This document shows, piece by piece, positions 52,991 to 59,859 of a stretch of DNA of 64,000 nucleotides. The DNA is from Flavobacteriales bacterium UBA7878 (GTDB taxonomy: Bacteria; Bacteroidota; Bacteroidia; Flavobacteriales; Schleiferiaceae): contig DLRW01000073.1 of the NCBI GenBank assembly GCA_002501205.1, positions 1 through 64,000 of the forward strand, written 5' to 3'. Below the pieces are notes generated by a model. The model was not told where the DNA came from, did no database searches, and saw nothing but the letters and a program-made list of their open reading frames with translations. Position numbers and translations under genes: made by a program. Each line of letters starts with the position of its first letter. Positions within the stretch are counted from its first letter, which is position 1.

Positions 52991-53752
52991 ATGGAAATCT
53001 TAGAAGTAAAAGACCTCACTAAAGTTTATAATTCCCAGACTGTATTGGATATCCCCGAATTGAAGTTCAAAGCGGGCCAATCCATGGGTTTAGTAGGAAA
53101 TAATGGTGCTGGGAAAACCACCTTGTTCCGCCTCATTCTGGATTTAATTAAAGCCAATCGCGGTTCGGTTTGGAGTAAGGGCGAGGATGTATCTAAAAGC
53201 GAAGTTTGGAAGAAATATACCGGCAGCTTTATCGATGAGGGCTTTTTGATCGATTATTTAAGCCCGGATGAATACTTCCAGTTTATTGGGCGCTTGCACG
53301 GTTTAACCCGTGGAGATTTAGAAGCCCGTTTATCACAGTACGAAGACTTTTTTGCCGGTGAAATCCGCGGAGGTAAGAAATACATTCGCGACCTTTCCAA
53401 GGGTAACCAGAAGAAAGTAGGTGTAGTAGGAGCCTTATTGGGAGATCCGGATATTTTAATTCTGGATGAACCTTTCGCTAATTTGGATCCCTCTACCCAG
53501 TATCGCTTACGCGATGAGCTTAAGAAGTTGGATCAACAAACTGATATTACAATGCTCATCTCCAGTCATGACCTGGGTCATGTTACCGAGTTCTGCGAGC
53601 GTATCGTGATATTGGATCATGGGAAGGTGGTGAAGGATATCCATACCAATACCGAAACCTTAAGTGAATTGGAAGATTTCTTTATTCAGAAAATAAAAGG
53701 AAAAGCCTCCCCTGTTGAGGAAGGAGAGGCTTTTAGCGAATCAAAGGAATAA
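52991..53752 (+). CDS. ABC transporter ATP-binding protein
   Basis: A 253-residue ATPase. It has Walker A 'GLVGNNGAGKTTLFRLI', signature 'DLSKGNQKKVGVVGALLG', Walker B 'DILILDEPFANLDP' and the H-loop 'ISSHDLGHVTEFC'. It drives the DUF5687 permease encoded 12 bases upstream. The final coding bases also form a terminator-like hairpin. The signature motif starts LSKGN rather than LSGGQ, which is common in export ATPases of this type. Confidence 0.93.
   Translation: MEILEVKDLTKVYNSQTVLDIPELKFKAGQSMGLVGNNGAGKTTLFRLILDLIKANRGSVWSKGEDVSKSEVWKKYTGSFIDEGFLIDYLSPDEYFQFIGRLHGLTRGDLEARLSQYEDFFAGEIRGGKKYIRDLSKGNQKKVGVVGALLGDPDILILDEPFANLDPSTQYRLRDELKKLDQQTDITMLISSHDLGHVTEFCERIVILDHGKVVKDIHTNTETLSELEDFFIQKIKGKASPVEEGEAFSESKE
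53701..53734. terminator. Bidirectional terminator inside the end of the ATPase gene
   Basis: AAAAGCCTC and GAGGCTTTT form a nine-pair stem that reads as a terminator on both strands. It lies within the last 52 coding bases of the plus-strand ATPase gene and just past the stop of the convergent XRE gene (53755), so it can serve both. Confidence 0.65.
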
Positions 53753-53754
53753 TT

Positions 53755-54135
53755 TTAGGCACTTTGAAAGACCACGCGGAAGGCCTCATCACTGGCCTGT
53801 GGGTCGATAATCTTTAGAAGTTTGTTGAGGGCGGCCCAGAGTCGCTCTCTTTCTAAACGCAAATCTTCAATACCTGCTTTAAGGCGATCGATTTCCGCTT
53901 CGTATTCCCATTTCTGTTTATCGGGAATAACCTGATCCATTAGGTCCCGGGGATCGATTTGCAAATGGTCACAAATAATCAGAAAACGCTCTAAATTGAG
54001 TGGACTCTGTCCGTTTTCCATTTTGCGATAAGCATCCCGTCCTAAGTTTAAAAGCAGAGCCATGTCTTCCTGGCTCTTATGTCTTTTTTTCCTGGCAATT
54101 TTTACTTGCTCAATAATGGAAGAATAAACAGTCAT
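53755..54135 (-). CDS. XRE-family transcriptional regulator with coiled-coil tail
   Basis: A 126-residue protein from the ATG at 54135. A helix-turn-helix (about residues 8-62: 'IARKKRHKSQEDMALLLNLG', 'AYRKMENGQSPLNLERFLIICDHLQIDP') is followed by a coil ('AEIDRLKAGIEDLRLERERLWAALNKLL') likely used for dimerisation. The longer upstream frame to 54243 adds a hydrophobic, low-quality stretch and is rejected. The target is unknown. The convergent ABC exporter is a candidate but there is no shared promoter. Confidence 0.85.
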   Translation of the reverse strand: MTVYSSIIEQVKIARKKRHKSQEDMALLLNLGRDAYRKMENGQSPLNLERFLIICDHLQIDPRDLMDQVIPDKQKWEYEAEIDRLKAGIEDLRLERERLWAALNKLLKIIDPQASDEAFRVVFQSA

Positions 54136-54419
54136 GATTAAGGGGCTTATTGGAAAGCTAAGGTGGGAAAAATAGTAGGTAGCAAATAGAGGGTTTTCCC
54201 CTATTTTTTTTGTGGAAAAAAGCGGTGAAATATGGTTAATCATCTAAAAAACAATGGTTAATGTTATAATTCAATAACCTGCTAGTTTTCAGCATTGGAT
54301 CAGGAATAGTCTTTTATTCTCTTTGGATAGTCGTTTTGAGAAGACATACATCTATCTGAAATTCTCCTGAAAACGGAGACCTTGTTACGGGCAATTCACG
54401 CCACAGCGAATAGAACAAT

Positions 54420-54427
54420 TACCTTTG
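54420..54427 (+). promoter_or_regulatory. -7 element giving a probable leaderless transcript
   Basis: TACCTTTG fits TAnnTTTG exactly and ends four bases before the ATG at 54432. Transcription would then begin at or next to the start codon. Confidence 0.5.
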
Positions 54428-54431
54428 CGAC

Positions 54432-54917
54432 ATGCAAAAGAAACGCGATCATATTGCCGAGTCTATCGCAGACTATATGGCAATGAGTAGTGAGGAACAA
54501 GGGGCTATGATTGCCCGAGTGATGGAAGATCAACCCTTTCTAATGGGTTTTTTAACCGATGTGGCAGATGAGTTTAGTGATGCTCAGCATGAGTCCCTGG
54601 TAGACTCGGTGATGATCTTACTTAATGCCTTTATAGCGGCTGGAATGCCGGTAGGTTTGATTCCGGGTCCGGCATTGGAAGAAGTTATAAAGGAACGCAC
54701 GGAGGCTTATACCGAAGCTGATGTATTACTCCCGGAAGTATCAGAAAGCCCCAAGGTGTTTCAGGACCTTCGCAATTTGGCCATCGTTAAAGCCGATTTA
54801 AACGTGGATAGTGAGCAGGACTTGGCGAACTTCAATTTGATGCTGGATATCCTAATTACTTCTGTGGAGCGCATGGCTGATTATGAGCAAAAGCAAAAAG
54901 ACGGTCCCGAATCATGA
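54432..54917 (+). CDS. Hypothetical helical protein coupled to paaI
   Basis: A 161-residue acidic, mostly helical cytoplasmic protein ('ESIADYMAMSSEEQGAMIARVM', 'LVDSVMILLNAFIAAGMPVGLIPGPALEEV', 'DLANFNLMLDILITSVERM'). No family is recognised and no signal peptide is present. Its stop overlaps the paaI start by four bases, so the two are translationally coupled, which hints at a role beside the thioesterase. The transcript may be leaderless. Confidence 0.65.
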   Translation: MQKKRDHIAESIADYMAMSSEEQGAMIARVMEDQPFLMGFLTDVADEFSDAQHESLVDSVMILLNAFIAAGMPVGLIPGPALEEVIKERTEAYTEADVLLPEVSESPKVFQDLRNLAIVKADLNVDSEQDLANFNLMLDILITSVERMADYEQKQKDGPES

Positions 54918-55321
54918 AAACGGCCAGGGAAGTAGTAGATACTATGTACAATGGGGATGCCTTTAGCCAATGGCTGGGCATAGAGGTGGAATCTTGCGAA
55001 GCGGGTGCATGCAAACTCAGCATGCGCGTGCGAGAGGAAATGACCAATGGCTTCAAGATCGCCCATGGTGGAATTTCCTATTCCCTAGCAGATAGTGCCC
55101 TGGCTTTTGCCAGCAATGGCCATGGCCAACACGCGCTTTCCATTGAAACAGCCATTTCTCATACCAAGCCGGTAAAAGCCGGTGAAAAGATTAGTGCCAC
55201 GGCCAGTGAGATTCGCAAGAGCCGTAGCATTGGCATTTATGAAGTGCGAGTGGAAAATGAGGCAGGGGATTTAATCGCCCATTTCAAAGGCACCGTTTTT
55301 CGTAAGGATACCGAGTGGTAG
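54914..55321 (+). CDS. paaI: Phenylacetate-pathway thioesterase PaaI
   Basis: A 135-residue hotdog-fold thioesterase that frees CoA from stalled ring-hydroxylated phenylacetyl-CoA intermediates. It shows 'FSQWLGIEVESCEAGACKLSMRVREEMTNGFKIAHGGISYSLADSALAFASN', with the HGG motif and the catalytic Asp in 'LADSA', then 'IETAISHTKPVKAGEKI'. The length matches the family. It is coupled to the preceding hypothetical gene and followed by the NrtR-type regulator. Confidence 0.93.
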   Translation: MKTAREVVDTMYNGDAFSQWLGIEVESCEAGACKLSMRVREEMTNGFKIAHGGISYSLADSALAFASNGHGQHALSIETAISHTKPVKAGEKISATASEIRKSRSIGIYEVRVENEAGDLIAHFKGTVFRKDTEW

Positions 55322-55329
55322 AATAAATT

Positions 55330-55352
55330 CTTAGTGTATATTTGACACTAAG
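55330..55352. promoter_or_regulatory. Operator palindrome overlapping the -7 of the Nudix regulator
   Basis: CTTAGTGT (55330-55337) and ACACTAAG (55345-55352) are perfect inverted half-sites with a 7-bp centre. The exact -7 element TATATTTG (55337-55344) lies inside. A protein bound here would block RNA polymerase, which fits autorepression by the regulator starting at 55363. Confidence 0.7.
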
Positions 55353-55362
55353 ACCAATTGTC

Positions 55363-56064
55363 ATGTATATAGAATTCTCTCCAGACGATTTTCAAGTGGC
55401 CTTAAGTACTTCAGTTGTGCTTTATGGTTTCGATGGGGAGGACCTCAAACTCCTGATTGGCACCAAAACCAATGAGCCCTATAAAGGGGCTGATGTATTG
55501 CCCTCGGTGGTGGTTAGGCCCAAGGAGGATCCTATTTTGGTAGCTAGGGAGCTGATGCGCTCCATTACCGGTTTCGATGATTGGTTAATAGAAAGGCTTA
55601 ATGTGTTTGCCGATCCCTATCGCAATCCGGTGGGGCGGGTCGTAAATATTGCCTATTACGGTACTTTGCGCTTGAGCGAAGATTTGGAAAACGACCTACG
55701 CCATTCGGAATACCGTTGGGTGAAGGCCGACCATATTCCGCCTTTGGCTTACGATCACAATGACATTGTCGACTATTCCAAAGAGCGGTTGAAGCGGCGG
55801 GTAAAGCGTCGTCCTATTGGTTTTAGTTTATTGCCGCGTGAGTTCACTCTTAATCAAATTCAGCGGCTTTATGAATGTGCTCTGGGTCGGGAATTGGATA
55901 AACGAAATTTTCGGCGCAAGCTTTTAAAGTCAGAATTGTTGATCGATACCGGTAAAACTATACGAAGCTCTCCACGGGCCAAACGTCCTTCCGGTTTGTT
56001 TCGATTCGACGAGAAGAAGTACCGCACCCTCTCTTTGGAAGGTTACGATTTCGTGTATCAGTAA
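55363..56064 (+). CDS. NrtR-type Nudix-domain transcriptional regulator
   Basis: A 233-residue cytoplasmic protein with an N-terminal Nudix-like sensor (about 1-140: 'VALSTSVVLYGFDGEDLKLLIG', 'LPSVVVRPKEDP', 'NPVGRVVNIAYYGTLRL') and a C-terminal winged-helix domain (from about 150: 'IGFSLLPREFTLNQIQRLYECALGRELDKRNFRRKLLKSELL', 'GLFRFDEKKY'). The Nudix box is degraded: where REXXEE is expected it reads RELMRS, so it likely binds but does not hydrolyse a ligand. Its position between paaI and paaJ suggests it controls paa genes. NrtR relatives in Bacteroidota control sugar or NAD genes, so the effector is uncertain. Confidence 0.88.
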   Translation: MYIEFSPDDFQVALSTSVVLYGFDGEDLKLLIGTKTNEPYKGADVLPSVVVRPKEDPILVARELMRSITGFDDWLIERLNVFADPYRNPVGRVVNIAYYGTLRLSEDLENDLRHSEYRWVKADHIPPLAYDHNDIVDYSKERLKRRVKRRPIGFSLLPREFTLNQIQRLYECALGRELDKRNFRRKLLKSELLIDTGKTIRSSPRAKRPSGLFRFDEKKYRTLSLEGYDFVYQ

Positions 56065-56128
56065 GTCTCGGTTCCCGGGCAATTGCGATATTCGCAGCGG
56101 CGTAAAGCCGATCTGAAAAACACCTCTC

Positions 56129-57337
56129 ATGAAAGAAGCATATATCGTAGACGGAATCCGCACTCCTATTGGCAGTTTTGGTGGTAGCCTATCAGGCCTC
56201 CGAGCTGATGATATGGGAGCCCTGGTTATAAAAACCCTTATTGAACGCAATTCTAATTTAGATCCAGCAACTATCGCCGATGTAATTATGGGCTGTGCCA
56301 ACCAGGCTGGTGAAGACAATCGAAATGTAGCAAGGATGTCGGCCTTATTAGCGGGCCTACCCCATTCAGTGCCCGGAGAAACCGTAAACCGACTTTGTGC
56401 CAGTGGAATGAGTGCCGGAGCCCAGGCTATGCGCGCCATTCGCAATGGTGATGGTGAAGTTTTTGTGGCGGGTGGTTTGGAGCATATGACCCGTGCGCCT
56501 TATGTAATGAGCAAGCCCAGCAAGGCTTTTGGCACGGACTCTAAGATGTACGATAGCTCTTTCGGCTGGCGTTTCGTAAACCCAGAAATGTTTAAACGCT
56601 ATGGCACCGATGCCATGGGAGAAACAGCTGAAAATCTGGTTGATCAATTTGGTATTAGCCGCGAAGATCAGGATAAATTCGCTTTATGGTCGCAGCAAAA
56701 AGCCACTGCAGCAACGGAAAGCGGAAGATTGGCTGAAGAGATTGTAAAAGTTTCGATTCCGCGTCGTAAGCAAGAAGATTTGGTTTTTGCAGCCGATGAG
56801 TTTATCAAGCCAAAATCAAGCTTGGAGATTTTAGGGAAATTACGTCCCGCCTTCCGGAAAGAAGGAGGAACCGTAACTGCCGGAAATGCCTCAGGTTTAA
56901 ATGACGGAGCCGCTGCGCTGTTAGTAGCTTCTGAACAAGGCTTAAAAGATCAGAACCTAAAACCCCTGGCCCGAATGGTGTCTATGGGTGTAGCTGGGGT
57001 GGAGCCTCGCATTATGGGAATCGGTCCGGTTTACGCCTCAGAGATTGCGCTTAAGAAAGCAGGATTAAGCCTGGCAGATATGGATATCATCGAATTAAAC
57101 GAAGCCTTCGCGGCACAGGTTTTAGCTTGCACTCGCCAAATGGGTTTGGATGATCAAGATGAGCGCATTAATCCAAATGGTGGAGCGATAGCCTTAGGTC
57201 ACCCTCTGGGAATGTCGGGAGCTCGCTTATTGCAAACCGCCGCTATTCAACTCCAAAAAACGGGTAAACGCTATGCTCTGTGTACCATGTGCATTGGCGT
57301 TGGACAAGGTTATGCCGTGGTTATAGAGCGCGCTTAA
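56129..57337 (+). CDS. paaJ: 3-oxoadipyl-CoA thiolase PaaJ
   Basis: A 402-residue thiolase that cleaves 3-oxoadipyl-CoA (and the dehydro form) to succinyl-CoA and acetyl-CoA. Visible are 'AYIVDGIRTPIGSFGGSLSGLRADDMGALV', the nucleophile Cys in 'VNRLCASGMSAGAQAM', 'GGLEHMTRAPYVM' and the C-terminal 'NPNGGAIALGHPLGMSGAR' (His) and 'CTMCIGVGQGYAVVIE' (Cys). The 'GMSAGAQAMRAI' and 'SKPSKAF' stretches match the PcaF/PaaJ group. It lies 64 bases after the regulator gene. Confidence 0.93.
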   Translation: MKEAYIVDGIRTPIGSFGGSLSGLRADDMGALVIKTLIERNSNLDPATIADVIMGCANQAGEDNRNVARMSALLAGLPHSVPGETVNRLCASGMSAGAQAMRAIRNGDGEVFVAGGLEHMTRAPYVMSKPSKAFGTDSKMYDSSFGWRFVNPEMFKRYGTDAMGETAENLVDQFGISREDQDKFALWSQQKATAATESGRLAEEIVKVSIPRRKQEDLVFAADEFIKPKSSLEILGKLRPAFRKEGGTVTAGNASGLNDGAAALLVASEQGLKDQNLKPLARMVSMGVAGVEPRIMGIGPVYASEIALKKAGLSLADMDIIELNEAFAAQVLACTRQMGLDDQDERINPNGGAIALGHPLGMSGARLLQTAAIQLQKTGKRYALCTMCIGVGQGYAVVIERA

Positions 57338-57368
57338 GCAACCTCCTCTGGGCTTTGCGTCTGTATTG

Positions 57369-58697
57369 ATGATGAAGCAGATTAGCCTACTTTTATTTTA
57401 CCTCCTGGCCTTTGGCCTCCGGGGGCAGTATCTCGATTTAGAATTGGTAAACGCTAAGGGCCAAGCCTTGGCTGGTGTAGTCGCCATTGATTATTTGGGA
57501 AAGGAATACGGCCCCAGTAATGCGAATGGTGCTTTGCGAATCCCGGAAACGGCAGGCTCGGCAGTACAGCTATTTAAGGAAGGCTACTATATTAAATTAT
57601 TGGAGCTGGATTGGACTGAATTGGCCTCCCGAAAGGTACAAGTAGAAATGCAGTCTAATGCCATGGAGCTGGCTGAAATTGAGGTGCAGGCCCGGGCGAT
57701 TTCCTTTACCGATACTTTGCGTGTGCAGGATTTCGACTTTCAAAATGAAATGTTATTGGTGTTGGGCTATGATTATCTGGTTTTGGCGCAACCCGATCTG
57801 AAGGCATTATGGAGTCTGGTAAATCGAGCAGATTATACCAGTATAGAACGGGATCCTCGCGGAAACCTCTTTCTATTGAGTAAGGATAGTGCCAGTCAGG
57901 TAATTCTGCGTTCCGATCAACTCTATTTTTATCCGGCGGTAAGCCGTACCCAATATGGCCAGTATATAGAGCCTCTGGTAGCGCAAATTGGTAAAGCTTT
58001 GATTGTTCGCAATAATCAAATGGAGTCTATGCCATTACCGATTAGTGAAATGCGGGCCGGAACTCAGGGCAAGAGTATGAGCTTTCCTCCTTTTCACAAT
58101 CAAGGAGTACAATTATTTATCTATCGTGAAGGGCAAGAGCCAGAGGAGTTTTTCTTTAGTGTAGATACCCCATCTGTAATCGCTGCTCACCAAGCCTTTA
58201 TGAATGCTTTTTCCATTGCGGCTGGAATTGAAAAGGTGTACGATATGTATGGGGTATGGCAACATGAAAAACTATTTGATTTAGATGTTGCTCAGAAAAT
58301 GTATCAAAGAGCCCATGCCAAATATTATCCTACGCCCATGTTTAAAGTGGAGGAAGAATATTGGTTGTTTGATCGCTATAATGATCAATTGGTGGTATTC
58401 GATGCACAAGGACATCAGCAGGAAGCCCTTCCTTTTAGTATTGAAGAAGAGTATATCGCCCCTCTGGTGATTCAGGATTATCAGCAAAAGAAGCTATATG
58501 CTCTCAAGAAGGAGAGAGGCATGGTTTACCTCTATCCCTTTGAAGGGAAGAAATTAGGAGGGGGCCAAAAGGTGGCTCTGTTTGCTCGGGAAACCAAGGT
58601 TTACAATGGGCAGCTATATTATATTGATGAATACAATTTCATGCATCTCCGCGAAAGCGGTATTTCTGGAATAGAGCTGGCTTTACGCCTCTTTTAA
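57369..58697 (+). CDS. Secreted protein with carboxypeptidase-regulatory-like N-terminus
   Basis: A 442-residue protein with a signal peptide ('LLLFYLLAFGLRGQ'). Residues 20-85 ('LDLELVNAKGQALAGVVAID', 'NANGALRIPE', 'FKEGYYIKLLELDW') form a CarbopepD_reg_2-like beta-sandwich common in Bacteroidota. The rest has repeated beta-strand segments ('EEYWLFDRYNDQLVVFDAQG', 'YALKKERGMVYLYPFEG') suggesting a propeller. No T9SS tail is seen. It starts about 31 bases after paaJ, and ATGs at 57369 and 57372 are equally possible. Function unknown. Confidence 0.75.
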   Translation: MMKQISLLLFYLLAFGLRGQYLDLELVNAKGQALAGVVAIDYLGKEYGPSNANGALRIPETAGSAVQLFKEGYYIKLLELDWTELASRKVQVEMQSNAMELAEIEVQARAISFTDTLRVQDFDFQNEMLLVLGYDYLVLAQPDLKALWSLVNRADYTSIERDPRGNLFLLSKDSASQVILRSDQLYFYPAVSRTQYGQYIEPLVAQIGKALIVRNNQMESMPLPISEMRAGTQGKSMSFPPFHNQGVQLFIYREGQEPEEFFFSVDTPSVIAAHQAFMNAFSIAAGIEKVYDMYGVWQHEKLFDLDVAQKMYQRAHAKYYPTPMFKVEEEYWLFDRYNDQLVVFDAQGHQQEALPFSIEEEYIAPLVIQDYQQKKLYALKKERGMVYLYPFEGKKLGGGQKVALFARETKVYNGQLYYIDEYNFMHLRESGISGIELALRLF

Positions 58698-58736
58698 AGG
58701 AAAGCCCTTAACTTGCCTTTTCTAATAAAGGCATCG

Positions 58737-59333
58737 ATGTTTTACGAGTTTCAGGGCTTTAAGCCAGTGGTTAAGGAAAGTGCTTTTGTGCACCAAACAG
58801 CAGTTATCATTGGTAATGTTATAATCGGAGAGAAAGTCTATATCGGTCCGGGAGCGGTAATTCGTGGCGACTGGGGTCAGATTATTATTGAGGATGGCTG
58901 CAATGTGCAGGAGAATTGCGTGGTACATATGTTTCCGGGAGTTAGTATTCGCTTGGAAGAGGGCGCGCATGTTGGCCATGGTGCCATAATTCATGGCGCA
59001 AATTTGGGCCGCAATGTTTTGATCGGAATGAATGCGGTGGTAATGGATCGATCCACGGTTGGAGCAGGCTCTATTGTTGGCGCCTTGAGCTTTATTAAAG
59101 CCGATACCCAAATTCCCGAACGAAGTTTAGTAGTAGGCAATCCAGCCCGAATTATTAAGGAGGTGAGCGACACTATGCTCGACTGGAAAACCAAGGGAAC
59201 CGAATTGTATCAAGAGCTGCCCGGAGAGCTTTATTCCAGTCTTCAAGAATGTGAACCTTTGGCTGAAGTGGAGGCCAATCGGCCCAAGCAAGAAAAACTC
59301 TTCCAAACCTGGAATGAGCAGCAAGGCGGCTAA
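58737..59333 (+). CDS. paaY: PaaY: gamma-carbonic-anhydrase-fold thioesterase
   Basis: A 198-residue left-handed beta-helix (hexapeptide) protein: 'VIIGNVIIGEKVYIGPGAVIRGDWGQIIIEDGCNVQENCVVHMFPG', 'EGAHVGHGAIIHGANLGRNVLIGMNAVVMD' and 'GSIVGALSFIKADTQIPERSLVVGNPARII'. The length matches PaaY (about 196). In E. coli PaaY removes CoA from a toxic ring-rearranged by-product of the phenylacetate pathway. The family lies close to gamma-carbonic anhydrases, so the paaI/paaJ context supports this assignment. The ATG at 58737 is preferred over the TTG at 58713. Confidence 0.88.
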   Translation: MFYEFQGFKPVVKESAFVHQTAVIIGNVIIGEKVYIGPGAVIRGDWGQIIIEDGCNVQENCVVHMFPGVSIRLEEGAHVGHGAIIHGANLGRNVLIGMNAVVMDRSTVGAGSIVGALSFIKADTQIPERSLVVGNPARIIKEVSDTMLDWKTKGTELYQELPGELYSSLQECEPLAEVEANRPKQEKLFQTWNEQQGG

Positions 59334-59859
59334 AAAAAATTAATCTGAGCTTAACACATTCACCTCGTTTTTAGTACATTCGGAAACAAGTTTTTAAGGA
59401 TAAATTAACTGTACAAGTATTTCATAAGCTTTAGGGAGAGCTTTAATACTTGATTTTAAGGGAACTAGGATTAACAGGTTACTGAACTGAAATGAGGAAC
59501 TATTTCTTTCAGGCGCATGCTCGGCGGCATAATCGAGCCTTAAATGCGTACTTCGAACATCTTATTGATCAGGAAAAAATAGCTCAAGCTTTAAATAAGC
59601 TTAGAGTAGGGGATTTGTATGTATTTCCCCAATCCGCAAACTGTTTAAGCAAGCAGTTTCAACCTTCGCTTTCCTGTTCTAATCCCCACCATTTTTAAAC
59701 CACTAAGCACCTTAGACGGGTGCAACTCCGCTTGGAATGCGGCATTTAACTGAATGTTTAACCCTATAAAAAAAACATCATTGAGCACTAACCCGAACTA
59801 ACCTATTTCAATTTGATAATCAGGCTCGCTACTAACAGTTGATAATTAACCATCTATTT
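59334..59859. other. 526-bp interval upstream of second giant surface gene
   Basis: No convincing protein gene is present. At 59414-59452 an inverted repeat (CAAGTATT/AATACTTG with an inner AAGCT/AGCTT) could end the paaY transcript. Two short hairpins in tandem lie at 59707-59723 (GCACC/GGTGC) and 59728-59742 (CCGC/GCGG). A 68-codon frame at 59492-59698 ('NAYFEHLIDQEKIAQALNKL') has some protein-like character but no family and is not annotated as a gene. Confidence 0.5.

Noticed and set aside
55930..56445. 171-codon minus-strand frame across the regulator and paaJ
   Set aside because: It overlaps two clear genes on the other strand, and its composition is that of a reverse reading of GC-richer codons.
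59492..59698. 68-codon plus-strand frame before the second giant gene
   Set aside because: Part of it looks protein-like, but there is no family, no clear ribosome site or -7 element, and the C-terminus is low-quality; kept only as a note in the interval entry.
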